Positions 44,264 through 53,464 of a stretch of 64,000 nucleotides of DNA are shown here, in pieces; position 1 is the first letter of the stretch; each line of letters starts with the position of its first letter. Origin of the DNA: Gammaproteobacteria bacterium. GTDB lineage: Bacteria > Pseudomonadota > Gammaproteobacteria > Steroidobacterales > GCA-2729495. The position numbers were made by a program, and so were the translations under genes. The stretch is from the NCBI GenBank assembly GCA_030583605.1, contig CP129466.1, positions 1,495,001 through 1,559,000 on the forward strand, given 5' to 3'. The notes under the pieces were generated by a model. The model worked only from the letters and a program-made list of their open reading frames with translations, was not told the DNA's origin and did not search any database.

Positions 44264-44335
44264 GCGGCCACGGCCAGGCGAAGCTGGAAATCACGCAATC
44301 GAGGCATCAACATGGGCAACCCAAGGGAGAATGTC

Positions 44336-45827
44336 ATGAAAATGCAAAAGCGCGTACTCGTACTGGGGTTTTTGAGCGGAGCGCTCGTCCTGTCCTCGCT
44401 TGCCGGCTGCAACAAGCCCGCCGACCCCGCCACGCAAGCGGCGAAGGCCGATGCCACCGCCGCCACGCCTGCGCCGGACCTCGCGGAGACCAAGGCCATC
44501 GCCGAGCAAGCCTACATCTACGGCTTTCCGATGATCGCAGCCTACAAGGCGATGTACGAGTTCAACATCGACAAGTCGTCATCGCAGTAGCAAGGGTCCG
44601 TTCAACCAGATCTGGAGCGACGCACGAACCTTCACGCCCAAGGACACGGCGGTCGTCACGCCCAACGCGGACACGCCGTATTCGACGGCGCAGGCCGACC
44701 TGCGCGCCGAGCCCGTGGTGCTGTGCGTGCCGGCGGTCGACGAGAAGCGCTACTACTCGGTGCAGCTCATCGACATGTACACCTTCAACTACGGTTACGT
44801 CGGCAGCCGCACCACCGGCAACGACGCCGGTTGCTACCTGATCGCCGGCCCAAACTGGCAGGGCGAGAAGCCGGAGGGCATCGCCAAGGTGTTCCACTCC
44901 GAAACCGACTTCAGCCTCCTGATCTTCCGCACGCAGTTGTTCAACCCGGCCGACATGGACAACGTGAAGAAAATCCAGGCCGGCTACAAGCTGCAAACGC
45001 TGTCCGCGTTCCTCGGCCAGCCCGCGCCCCCGCCGGCACCCGAGGTCGATTGGCCGAATTTCGCCGGCGATGCCCCGTTCACAACGGAGTTCCCGGCCTA
45101 CCTGAACTTCCTGCTGCAGTTCGCTCCGGCCATCGGTCCGGCGGCGGTGGAGGAGCCGCTGCGCGAGAAGTTCGCGCGCATCGGCATCGGCGCGGGCAAG
45201 CCGTTCGACTCCAAGGCCCTGTCGCCGGAGCAACAGGCCGCGTTCGGCGAGGCCATCAAGGGTGCCGTGGCGAAAATCGACGAGGCAGCCAACAAGATCG
45301 GCAAGAATATCAACGGTTGGCAAGCGGGCTCCGCATGGGGCGACCGCGCCTTCTACAACGGCGACTGGCTGCTGCGCGCCGCTGGGGCCAAGGCCGGCAT
45401 TTTCGGCAACGACGCGGCCGAGGCGGTGTATCTGTTGACCCGCTCGGACGCGCAAGGCCAGCCGCTCGACGGCTCGAAGCACGCGTATACGCTCACCTTC
45501 GCCAAGGACGAACTGCCGCCGGTCAACGCGTTCTGGTCGGTGACCATGTACGACGGCAAGACCCAACTGCTGGTCGAGAACCCGATCAATCGCTACCTGA
45601 TCAACTCGCCGATGCTGTCGAAGATGAAGAAGAACGCCGACGGCTCGCTGACGCTGTACATCCAGAAGGACTCGCCCGGCAAGGACAAGGAGGCGAACTG
45701 GCTGCCGTCACCCGACGGGCCGATCTATCTGAACATGCGACTGTACTGGCCCAAGGAAACGCCGCCCTCGATTCTCCCGCCCGGTGCCGGCACCTGGGAT
45801 CCGCCCGGCATCAAGCAGGTGCAGTAG
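44336..45827 (+). pseudogene. DUF1254 lipoprotein, frameshifted first copy
   Basis: Starts with a lipoprotein signal (lipobox SLAGC) and about 85 residues in one frame, stopping at TAG 44588-44590. Homology to the intact neighbour resumes one base out of frame: dropping one G near 44590 restores SSSQYKGPFNQ and an open frame to 45827. The rest has the DUF1254 and C-terminal DUF1214 segments (NAFWSVTMYDGKTQLLV). It is a tandem paralogue of the gene at 45877, with which it shares nearly identical ends. Confidence 0.85.
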
Positions 45828-45876
45828 ACCGTTGGCAAACCAGCCTGCGGGCAGAATGAATCCAAAGGAGACGAAG

Positions 45877-47388
45877 ATGAACCAGCCACTAGGAACACCG
45901 TTGTCGGGCCTGTTGTGCGGGGCTATTGCCATGCTGGTGCTCGCCGGCTGCGGCAAGCAGGCCGGATCCGCCGCGCAGGCGGCGAAGACTGACGCGGCCA
46001 CCACCGCGCCAGCGCCGGCGGCAGCCACTGCCGCCGCCACGCCGGCGCCCGGCGCCGCGGACTTCAAGGGCATCGCCGAAGAGGGCTTCATCTACGGCCT
46101 GCCCGTCGTGATGATCTACCAGATCATGTACGACTACGCGGTGGACAGGGACTCCGGCCAGTTCAAGGCGCCGTTCAACCAGATCAAGAACGAGACGCAG
46201 GTTTTTACCTGGAAGGACACGGCGATCGTCACGCCCAACAGCGACACGCCGTACTCGTGGTTGTGGATGGACCTGCGCACCGAGCCGATGGTGCTTTCGG
46301 TTCCCGCCGTCGACAAGAGCCGTTACTACTCGGTGCAACTCACCGACCTCAACTCGTTCAACTTCGGCTACATCGGCAGCCGCGCCACCGGCAGTGACGC
46401 CGGCGACTACATGGTCGTGGGCCCGGACTGGAAGGGCGACAAGCCGGCAGGCATCAAGCAGGTATTCCGGTCCAGCAGTGAGTTCGCGCTGGGGGTGTAT
46501 CGCACCCAGCTCTTCAACCCGGGCGACATGCCCAATGTCGAAAAGGTGCAGGCAGGCTACAAGGCCCAGCCGCTGTCGGCATACCTCAAGCAACTAGCCC
46601 CGCCCGCGGCCCCTGCGATCGACTTCCCGAAGATCGACAAGGCATCGATGCAGACCGGCTTCTTCGATCACCTCGGCTTTGCGTTGCAGTTCGCGCCGCC
46701 GGGACCGGAGGAAGAAGCGATCCGCGCCAAGCTTGCCAGTATCGGTATCGGACCCGGCAAGAAGCTTGACCTCAAGACCCTTCCCGCCGAACAACAAGCC
46801 GCGATCGCGGCCGCGATGAAGGCGGGCGACGAGCAGATCAAGCAATACCTCCTGTCCGGGGTGAAGCGCATCAATGGCTGGGGCGTTTTCTCGCCGTTCG
46901 GCGACCGCGCGTTCTACCACGGTGATTGGCTGAAGCGTGCGGCTGCTGCCGCCGCCGGCGTGCTGGGCAACGATGGCGTCGAAGCCATGTATCCGTTCAC
47001 CCGGAACCTCGCGAACGGCGAAGAGCTCGATGGCAGCAAGCACGCCTACACGCTGACTTTCCCCAAGGGCGAGTTCCCGCCGGTCAACGCGTTCTGGTCG
47101 GTGACCATGTACGACGGCAAGACCCAGCTCTTGGTCAAGAACCCGATCGACCGCTACCTGATCAACTCGCCGATGCTGCCCGGGATGAAGAAGAACGCGG
47201 ACGGCTCGCTCACCCTGTACATCCAGAAGGATTCGCCCGGCAAGGACAAGGAGTCGAACTGGCTGCCCGCGCCCGACGGCCCGATCTACCTGGTGATGCG
47301 CCTGTACTGGCCGAAGACCGAGCCGCCTTCGATCCTGCCCCCGGGGGAAGGAACCTGGAGCCCGCCCGCCCTGACGCAAGTGCAATAG
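45877..47388 (+). CDS. DUF1254/DUF1214 lipoprotein
   Basis: 503 residues from an ATG with AAGGAG six bases upstream. Lipobox VLAGC gives Cys25, so the protein is membrane-anchored in the envelope. An Ala/Thr/Pro-rich linker precedes DUF1254 (about 70-200, FTWKDTAIVTPNSDTPYSW) and DUF1214 (about 390-500, PVNAFWSVTMYDGKTQ). These domains occur together in many bacterial envelope proteins of unknown reaction. The copy upstream is frameshifted, so this may be the only working one. Confidence 0.88.
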   Translation: MNQPLGTPLSGLLCGAIAMLVLAGCGKQAGSAAQAAKTDAATTAPAPAAATAAATPAPGAADFKGIAEEGFIYGLPVVMIYQIMYDYAVDRDSGQFKAPFNQIKNETQVFTWKDTAIVTPNSDTPYSWLWMDLRTEPMVLSVPAVDKSRYYSVQLTDLNSFNFGYIGSRATGSDAGDYMVVGPDWKGDKPAGIKQVFRSSSEFALGVYRTQLFNPGDMPNVEKVQAGYKAQPLSAYLKQLAPPAAPAIDFPKIDKASMQTGFFDHLGFALQFAPPGPEEEAIRAKLASIGIGPGKKLDLKTLPAEQQAAIAAAMKAGDEQIKQYLLSGVKRINGWGVFSPFGDRAFYHGDWLKRAAAAAAGVLGNDGVEAMYPFTRNLANGEELDGSKHAYTLTFPKGEFPPVNAFWSVTMYDGKTQLLVKNPIDRYLINSPMLPGMKKNADGSLTLYIQKDSPGKDKESNWLPAPDGPIYLVMRLYWPKTEPPSILPPGEGTWSPPALTQVQ

Positions 47389-47434
47389 AGAGGTGGCTTC
47401 GGTTTTTCGGACACGGGCATAAGAGGATGGCCGG

Positions 47435-47515
47435 GAGCGGATCCGCGAGCTGCACGAGAAGATCGGCGAACTGACCGTGGAGCGGGATTTTTTAGAAGGC
47501 GCGCTCGGGCACGCT
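47435..47515 (+). pseudogene. IS3-family transposase orfA remnant
   Basis: About 27 codons reading ERIRELHEKIGELTVERDFL, the typical C-terminus of an IS3-type OrfA (leucine-zipper and ERDFL motif), lie just after the DUF1254 gene. No start, helix-turn-helix or orfB remains. It marks an old insertion, not an active element. Confidence 0.7.
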
Positions 47516-47715
47516 GCGTCCACCCAGCTTGTCTTATGGCAAATTCCGTGTTGCCAAATCCACTAACAGCGAGCAGCTTTCGTCCATACTGCGGCCACGC
47601 CGCTCAGAGATTGCCAGGGCGGCGCATAAAATATGAGAAAAAGCGCCGGGAGGCGGCAATCAGGCGATTGCCCGCAAGCCTGGAAAAAAAGGGAACCTGA
47701 CCTGGGGGACATACA

Positions 47716-48399
47716 GTGAAGAAGCATCTTTTTGCCACGGTGGCAACTCTCGTGCTCGCGGGCACCGCACAGGCTGCCACGGTCTATACGCTGTCCGATG
47801 CCTCGTACGTGAATACCTACGGCTCCAATCCCGTGGTCTGTACGGGTTGCGGCACGGGCACGGCGACTGATGACGGCTTGGGGAATATCACCCTGGCAGG
47901 CGTTTCCTGGTACTTCAATGGCGGTGGCAACGAGTACAGTGCCACGATCAGCGGTACCACCACGCTGGCCCCGACTTACACGCCCATCACCAGCCCGGCC
48001 AATGCCCTGCCGGCCGGCAGCGTCATCACCGGCAACACCGTCACCTGCACGACGATCAGTTTTGGTAGCACGGACCCCTGCTCAACCACCGGCTACCGCT
48101 CCAGCTGGGCAGTTCCTGTGTTTCGCACCGGCCTGCGCAGCGACACAGACCCCGGCACCAGCTGCGGCATGCCGAGCAATCCTGCCAACATCGGCGCGAT
48201 CGACCGTTGCCGGGTGGACCTCTCGGTCGCAGGCAATGATCTGACCCTGAAGATCAAGCGCGCGCTGTCGGAGTCGGCCGGGACCACCGGCTGGCAGGAA
48301 ATGACCTTCACCTTCACCGCAGTCCCGGTGCCCGGCGCAGTGTGGCTGCTCGGCTCGGCCCTCGGCCTGCTGGGCCTCGCCCGCCGCAAGGTGGCCTGA
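47716..48399 (+). CDS. Secreted protein with VPVPG sorting tail
   Basis: 227 residues, GTG start after a GGGGG stretch. Signal peptide ends at AQA (residue 20). The body is Thr/Ser/Gly-rich with paired cysteines (VVCTGCGTG; CTTISFGSTDPCSTT; CGM...RC). The end is VPVPGAVWLLGSALGLLGLARRK, that is a VPxP motif, membrane helix and basic tail, the PEP-CTERM/VPxxxP class handled by exosortases. Function of the body unknown. Confidence 0.85.
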   Translation: MKKHLFATVATLVLAGTAQAATVYTLSDASYVNTYGSNPVVCTGCGTGTATDDGLGNITLAGVSWYFNGGGNEYSATISGTTTLAPTYTPITSPANALPAGSVITGNTVTCTTISFGSTDPCSTTGYRSSWAVPVFRTGLRSDTDPGTSCGMPSNPANIGAIDRCRVDLSVAGNDLTLKIKRALSESAGTTGWQEMTFTFTAVPVPGAVWLLGSALGLLGLARRKVA

Positions 48400-48420
48400 T
48401 CAGCACACGCCAACGAGGGT

Positions 48421-49209
48421 ATGAACATGAAGCTCATCCGATCGGTGGCCGTCGTTGCCACACTCGTAATGTCCGCGAACTCCGCGAACGCCGACCTGCT
48501 GGGCCGCGACCTCAATGGCAGCGCCGGCAGCTTCGAGGCCTATTACGACACAGTGCTCGACATCACCTGGCTGGCAGACGCGAACCTGGCGCAGTCGAAC
48601 CAGTTCGGCGTCACGGGTATCAACCTCAGCAACGGCCGCATGGAGTGGGGTACGGCCAACAACTGGATCGCGGCCATGAACGCGGCTAATTACCTGGGCA
48701 TCAACGACTGGCGCCTTCCGGCCATGTACGACATCGACAACGATGGCTGTGTGGTGGACTCCTACAGCTCGTACGACGGCGGCGACTGCGGCTACAACGT
48801 CGTGAGCACCGGGCCGCAGGCGTCCGAGCTGTCGTCGCTCTTCTACGACACGCTCGCGAACCTTGCCGCCTTCACGACGAGCGGAGCGCTGTGCACGACC
48901 TACGCCGCTCCCTGCCCACGCTGGCAGAACACGGCACCGTTCGCGAACCTGGGCGAAGGCAATTTCTACTGGTACGGCCAGGAGACCACCACCGACAGCT
49001 CCGGCAACGACTGGGGTCTGCCGGCCTACTACGCCTGGTACTTCGGCCCTTCGGGTACACAGCGCCCGCAGGACAAAGAAGGCAGCTTCTACAATGCCTG
49101 GGCGGTCGTGGATGGCGACCTGCAAGTGGTGCCAGTGCCGGGCGCCGTATGGCTGTTCGGCTCCGCGCTCGGTCTGCTCGGCGCAGCGCGACATCGGGCC
49201 AGAGCCTGA
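48421..49209 (+). CDS. DUF1566-like exported protein with VPVPG sorting tail
   Basis: 262 residues. Signal peptide ends near NSANA (residue 24). The body resembles the DUF1566/Lcl domain: YYDTVLDITWLADANLA, a W-x(n)-A segment and LGINDWRLPAMYDIDND. It ends with VPVPGAVWLFGSALGLLGAAR and a basic tail, so it is another exosortase-type substrate. It follows the previous gene by 21 nt, likely one operon, ended by the terminator at 49262. Confidence 0.85.
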   Translation: MNMKLIRSVAVVATLVMSANSANADLLGRDLNGSAGSFEAYYDTVLDITWLADANLAQSNQFGVTGINLSNGRMEWGTANNWIAAMNAANYLGINDWRLPAMYDIDNDGCVVDSYSSYDGGDCGYNVVSTGPQASELSSLFYDTLANLAAFTTSGALCTTYAAPCPRWQNTAPFANLGEGNFYWYGQETTTDSSGNDWGLPAYYAWYFGPSGTQRPQDKEGSFYNAWAVVDGDLQVVPVPGAVWLFGSALGLLGAARHRARA

Positions 49210-49261
49210 AGTTCCACGGCCATTTGAACGACGGCTGAGTCCGCTCGGCCACAGTTTGGGA

Positions 49262-49290
49262 AAGCCCCGCCAGCCGGCGGGGCTTTTTTG
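49262..49290 (+). terminator. Rho-independent terminator
   Basis: AGCCCCGCC and GGCGGGGCT pair around a 4-nt loop and are followed by TTTTTTG. It closes the two-gene operon of sorting-tail proteins. Confidence 0.92.
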
Positions 49291-49409
49291 TTCATCGCGG
49301 ATCTGCGGCGACGAACCTTCTTGCATCCGCGCCCATCTGGGAGTGGGTGCGTAGGTCGTCTCTGACCAGTAAATGACTCGTTTCATTTTTTTTCTCCTTG
49401 CCCAGTCGT

Positions 49410-49694
49410 GTTCGCCTCTTGCAGCCCAAGGCCACCATCGTGCTGGGACCCTGGGATGAAACAGAGTTCTTCATCAATGCAGGCCGGGGATTCCACGCCA
49501 ACGACGCCCGGGGCACCACTATCCGCGTGGACCCCACGGATGGCCTGACGCCGGTGGAACCGGTGGGCCCCATCGTCCCTGCGGACGGTGCGGAATTGGG
49601 CGTCCGGTCGGCGGTGGTGCCGCAACTCCAGCTAGCCGCCGCCCTGTGGGGCCTGGACATCGATGAGGGGCCCGCTGGCCGTTCTGGGGCGTAG
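49410..49694 (+). pseudogene. TonB-dependent receptor fragment
   Basis: The readable stretch LQPKATIVLGPWDETEFFINAGRGFHANDARGT followed by an acidic loop and VPQLQLAAALWGLDID matches beta strands from the late barrel of TonB-dependent receptors. Start, plug domain and the C-terminal strands are missing. It is a small leftover of a receptor gene. Confidence 0.65.
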
Positions 49695-49741
49695 TGGCGT
49701 ACTGGTCGTCGAGGCGAGGCTGAACGAAAGGATCGGGACTT

Positions 49742-50353
49742 CTACGTAAACGCTGGTCCGTGGATCCATGCGACCAGTGTATGGCGCATACCATGCGTCA
49801 CCGGATCGACCTTGTGGAGCAGGTAGGACGGGAAGATCGCGGTCGTGCCCTGCTGCGGCCTCAATGGCGGTCCTCGGTCGGCGAAATGCAGATCGCCCCC
49901 GGCGTAAGCATCCGGCGGAGTCAGCGCCGTCACCAGCGTGAGCTTGCGAGTGGAGAACAAGCCCCCGCCGATGTCCACGTGCCAGTCGAAAAAGCCTTCG
50001 ACGCCGTATTCGAGCACGTCCAGGCTCATGTCGTCACTCAACTGAAAATGATAGGCCTCGCGGTTGACCTGTTCGGCCAGTCGGCGCAGCCGCTGAAAGA
50101 TCCATGTATTGGCCGGATCCGGCGGGATCGGCTTGATCCGCGTGCGGCGGTAGTCATAGTCGAGCCTGCCGGCTTCCGGTTCTGGCGCGATGTCACGCGT
50201 GCTGATGAGTGCCTCGGACGCAGGCAGGGGCAGGTTGATGAGTCGGGCACACTCTTGCGGTGACAGCACGTTGGGGAATTGCCCGACGGTGGTCAGGTAC
50301 TCGTTGAACATCTCGGGCGTGACTCCGCCCGAAATCTGGTATGTGGTCGTCAT
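49742..50353 (-). CDS. 2-oxoglutarate/Fe(II) oxygenase, prolyl-hydroxylase-like
   Basis: 203 residues with the full iron and cosubstrate set of the P4H/PKHD type: His125 and Asp127 (FFDWHVDIGG), His180 (LLHKVD) and Arg190 (GMRHTLVAW). The rest is a double-stranded beta-helix core with an N-terminal helical cap. The substrate is unknown. The start overlaps the stop of the larger upstream oxygenase-like gene by 4 nt, so the two probably work together. Confidence 0.8.
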   Translation of the reverse strand: MTTTYQISGGVTPEMFNEYLTTVGQFPNVLSPQECARLINLPLPASEALISTRDIAPEPEAGRLDYDYRRTRIKPIPPDPANTWIFQRLRRLAEQVNREAYHFQLSDDMSLDVLEYGVEGFFDWHVDIGGGLFSTRKLTLVTALTPPDAYAGGDLHFADRGPPLRPQQGTTAIFPSYLLHKVDPVTHGMRHTLVAWIHGPAFT

Positions 50354-51723
50354 TCGAGCGATCCCGTGAAGGCCACCGGCACGTAGTGGCTGAAACAGAC
50401 AACCACCCGGCGTCCGGGGGGCAGCGCGTCACGCCAGTGCCAGACCTTGGAGCCGGCGAAGAAGATGCCGTCGCCGACCTGCAACAGCGCCGGCACGGGT
50501 TTGCCGTCGAGTTCGAGGTAGATCGGCCAGGGCTCGGGTTCGCGTTCCTGGTCGAGGTACTGCATGTCCAGCACGAAGCAGACGTTGTACCGGCACTGCG
50601 GCCGGTCGAGGTGGCGTTCGAGGACGGCGTGCGCCTCGTAGCAACTCAGGAAGGAGTACGACGGCAAGATCGGCTCGACACCGATGCTGTTGACGATGGC
50701 CGCGAAGCCATTGTGCAGCGACGCAATCGTCGGCTCGTTGTGGATGCTCGCGCGCAGCGCCACCTGGCCATCGCCGAGTTCCGGGAAGTAACCTCGTGAC
50801 TTGAGCTGGCGCACGTAGCGGCGCAGGGCTTCCCGTTGCACCGGCGGGAACAAATTTCGAAAAATCGCATACCCGCGGGTGCGAAACGACTCCCGGGCCT
50901 CCTCGCGCTGCCGGCTCCATTCGTCGCTCCGCCGCGCGCCATCCGCACCGACAAACGCCGCGAGAGCCGGCTGCTTCTCGTTGCCGGCGCGCCATACGGT
51001 CGGATAGACCAGGCCCGTGCCTGCGTCCTGGCACCAGACAATGTCGGTATCCGGTGGCAGCGCCGGGGTATGGCGGCCAAGCACCTGGCGCACTTCCGCG
51101 GGGATCGGCTGCCCGGCCGGTTGCGGAAAAATGCGGGACATGGGCGCGAGCGCAGCGCCGAGTTCGGCGGGTGCGGCCGGATCCGGAAACCAGGCATCGT
51201 CCGGCGGCGGCTCGCTGATCAGGATGCCGTAGGCGCGCATGCTGTCGAGCAAGGGTTCGCTGCGCGGGACCGGGCCTGGCCCGCTCGTTCCGGCCATGCA
51301 TCGGGTCAGGAGCCATCGCGTCAGTTCCGGTTCGTCCGCCAGCGGCAGCTGGACGTTGCACGCCGGCTGGCCACGCCGGCGCGTGTTGATCTCGAGACGC
51401 AGGTCGAACTGCGGATTCAGTGTCAGCGAGAGGCCGCCGTCCTCGCGTCGGCGGGCGAGAATGACGCGACTGTCGATCAGGCGTTCCCGGCTCCTGCCGT
51501 CCGGGGGCTCGGCAATGCGTTGCTCGGTCGCGACTCGCCCCTGTTTCCAGAGAATGAAGTCAAGGATGGTCAGCAGCCAGCCCGCGATGTCGGGATACTC
51601 GCTGAGACGCAGGCGTGTGCGCCGCCCGTCCTCACCATCAGGCACCAGGAAGAATGCCACGATGGACAGCGTGGGGTTCAGGGTCTCCGTGCCGGTGGCA
51701 ACCTTCGCCTTCGGTATGTTCAT
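50350..51723 (-). CDS. Oxygenase-like protein with unknown N-terminal region
   Basis: 457 residues from the ATG at 51721-51723; an ATG at 51768 is an alternative. The C-terminal third looks like a 2-oxoglutarate/Fe(II) fold: His371-Asp373 (LERHLDRP), a His in VWHWRD (about 429) and an arginine in GRRVVVCFSHY. The first 250 residues are unusual, with repeated WLL-type helices (IAGWLLTILDF; LTRWLLTRC), and match nothing I know. It is followed by a second oxygenase gene. A modifying pair for a peptide or small molecule is conceivable. Confidence 0.6.
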   Translation of the reverse strand: MNIPKAKVATGTETLNPTLSIVAFFLVPDGEDGRRTRLRLSEYPDIAGWLLTILDFILWKQGRVATEQRIAEPPDGRSRERLIDSRVILARRREDGGLSLTLNPQFDLRLEINTRRRGQPACNVQLPLADEPELTRWLLTRCMAGTSGPGPVPRSEPLLDSMRAYGILISEPPPDDAWFPDPAAPAELGAALAPMSRIFPQPAGQPIPAEVRQVLGRHTPALPPDTDIVWCQDAGTGLVYPTVWRAGNEKQPALAAFVGADGARRSDEWSRQREEARESFRTRGYAIFRNLFPPVQREALRRYVRQLKSRGYFPELGDGQVALRASIHNEPTIASLHNGFAAIVNSIGVEPILPSYSFLSCYEAHAVLERHLDRPQCRYNVCFVLDMQYLDQEREPEPWPIYLELDGKPVPALLQVGDGIFFAGSKVWHWRDALPPGRRVVVCFSHYVPVAFTGSLE

Positions 51724-52262
51724 CGGCAGATCTCGCGGATGGCGGGCGGGTGGCGCAGGCGGATACACTCGCTCAACCGACCATCGCCTTCAGTATCGAT
51801 TCACCATACGCCGCGAACCGTTATCCCGTCAGGGCGGATGCGTAAGTAAATGTACCTAACAGGTTGATGCAAGACTGCTCGTGTCCGCTGCGGTTCCTGC
51901 GTTGCGTGCGCCTCGCCATCGGACTCCCCGCGACATTCTGCATCAACCTGCTATCGCGCCAGTGCGGGGTCGCCGGTTTTCATGGCTGCCGCATCGATGG
52001 ACTCGACACTCCCGGGCCGATCAGAATCGGTAACCGTGTCTTTCGATCTGCCAGGCGAACACCTGCGCAATGAAATCGCGCCGGGCTGCCGTATACACCT
52101 CCCGGTGTGGACGCCGGTCGTGGGATTGGCGCCGTGGGATTCCGGAAATGTGTCCGTTATGTCACGTTGTCATCGGTCGTTCGACAATCCGCATGTACAC
52201 TCCGTGGGACGCTTGGCAGCCCGGAGCCCAGGCCACAAGAACAACAATAGGGAGCGATCAAC
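51724..52262. other. Intergenic stretch without recognised gene
   Basis: 539 nt between divergent genes. No coding segment is convincing. GGGAGCGATCAAC before 52263 offers a weak ribosome site for the following gene. Confidence 0.4.
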
Positions 52263-52946
52263 ATGAAAAGGGAAGCCTTAGTCCAGCCCATCGGTCACGG
52301 CAGGCTGTTTGCCCTGGCAGTGCTCGGCCTCGCAAGCACCTTGGCGCAGGGCGGAACCATTCTCGGGCCTGCAACTGCATCCACCAATATGGGCAGCTAC
52401 AGCGCCCACTACCTGCCGACGTTCGCCATCAACCAGTCGGCGCTCACCCCCGGCTATGTCTCCGGCGTAACTGATTTCGCGACCTTTACCGCGACGGCCA
52501 ATACCTTCCTGGCTGGAGGCAGTGGCTACAACACCTGGTACTCGTCGCAGGGCGTGGTGACCGGCAATTTTGATTTCGACCTCGGCGGGACCTACACGAT
52601 CGACGCACTGGCGCTGTGGAATGATCCGCAGAACGCGAAACAGGGCGTCAAACAGTTTCGGCTCTACGCGGCAAACAATCCGTCGTTCACGTCGCCGACG
52701 CTGCTTGGCACCTACTCAGCCGTGGAGGGCCTGGGCAACGCCAATCTGGCCCAGGTCTTCAATTTCTCGTCGACGACGGCGGCCTACGTGAGGATGGAAA
52801 TCCTGTCCAACCACGGCAGCACCTTCGTCACCGGTATCTCCGAGGCAGCCTTCGACGTGGCCGCGGTTCCGGTTCCGGCTGCGTTCTGGCTGTTCGGCTC
52901 TGCACTGGGCATCGGCGGGGTCCTCAAACGCCGCATCCGCCGCTGA
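52263..52946 (+). CDS. Exported protein with discoidin-like body and VPVPA sorting tail
   Basis: 227 residues. Signal peptide ends near residue 30 (LAQGG). The body has a galactose-binding/F5-8-type look: FDFDLGGTYTIDALALWND, QGVKQFRLYAANN and VRMEIL strands. It ends VPVPAAFWLFGSALGIGGVLKRRIRR, a sorting signal with basic tail. Together with the other tail-bearing genes at 43356, 47716 and 48421 it indicates an exosortase system in this genome. Confidence 0.82.
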   Translation: MKREALVQPIGHGRLFALAVLGLASTLAQGGTILGPATASTNMGSYSAHYLPTFAINQSALTPGYVSGVTDFATFTATANTFLAGGSGYNTWYSSQGVVTGNFDFDLGGTYTIDALALWNDPQNAKQGVKQFRLYAANNPSFTSPTLLGTYSAVEGLGNANLAQVFNFSSTTAAYVRMEILSNHGSTFVTGISEAAFDVAAVPVPAAFWLFGSALGIGGVLKRRIRR

Positions 52947-53464
52947 CCGGTCGCGCGTCCGGCTCCAGGGACCCCACTGCGTGAATGACGCAGGTTGTCC
53001 GGGCGCTCCCCGTCGCAGCCGATTGATCAGATTGCACGAGTCCGGGTACGGAGACGACCGGGCAGCAACGGCCATCACGCTCTTGTCCAACCACCATCCT
53101 CGGTGGAGAGGGCTGTCAAAGGCTGTGTTGCGATCAGTGTAGTCGCCCGGCATCAGGAGCGGCGGGGGCCTGTGGTGCGCGATGCGCTGTGCTTTCGGCA
53201 GCCACGTGAAGCCGGCGATCATGCGCACCGTGGGCAGGGTGCGATCCTCAGGCGTGCGGCGCGTGCCTTCGTCCATCAGGGTCGGTGCCGCCCGCACAGC
53301 GGCGCAGAACGCCAGCGGGCGTGCAGGCCCGGTCGCGCCGTGACACGCTGCGCGCCTACGTCGTGAGCGTGGCCAAGGCCGCGGCAGGATGAATCAACCA
53401 CGGGGACAGGCAGGCTCGTTCCGGGCCCCGGCATTTACGCAACAGCAGGAGGTCAGAGAGCATC
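52947..53464. other. Intergenic stretch without recognised gene
   Basis: 518 nt. Open frames on both strands are Arg/Pro-rich and lack homologous features. Bases 53440-53455 include AGGAGG, the ribosome site for the Rieske gene. Confidence 0.4.

Noticed and set aside
52716..53297. Minus-strand 193-codon frame after the discoidin-like gene
   Set aside because: More than a third is antisense to a real gene and the rest shows no recognisable motif or ribosome site.
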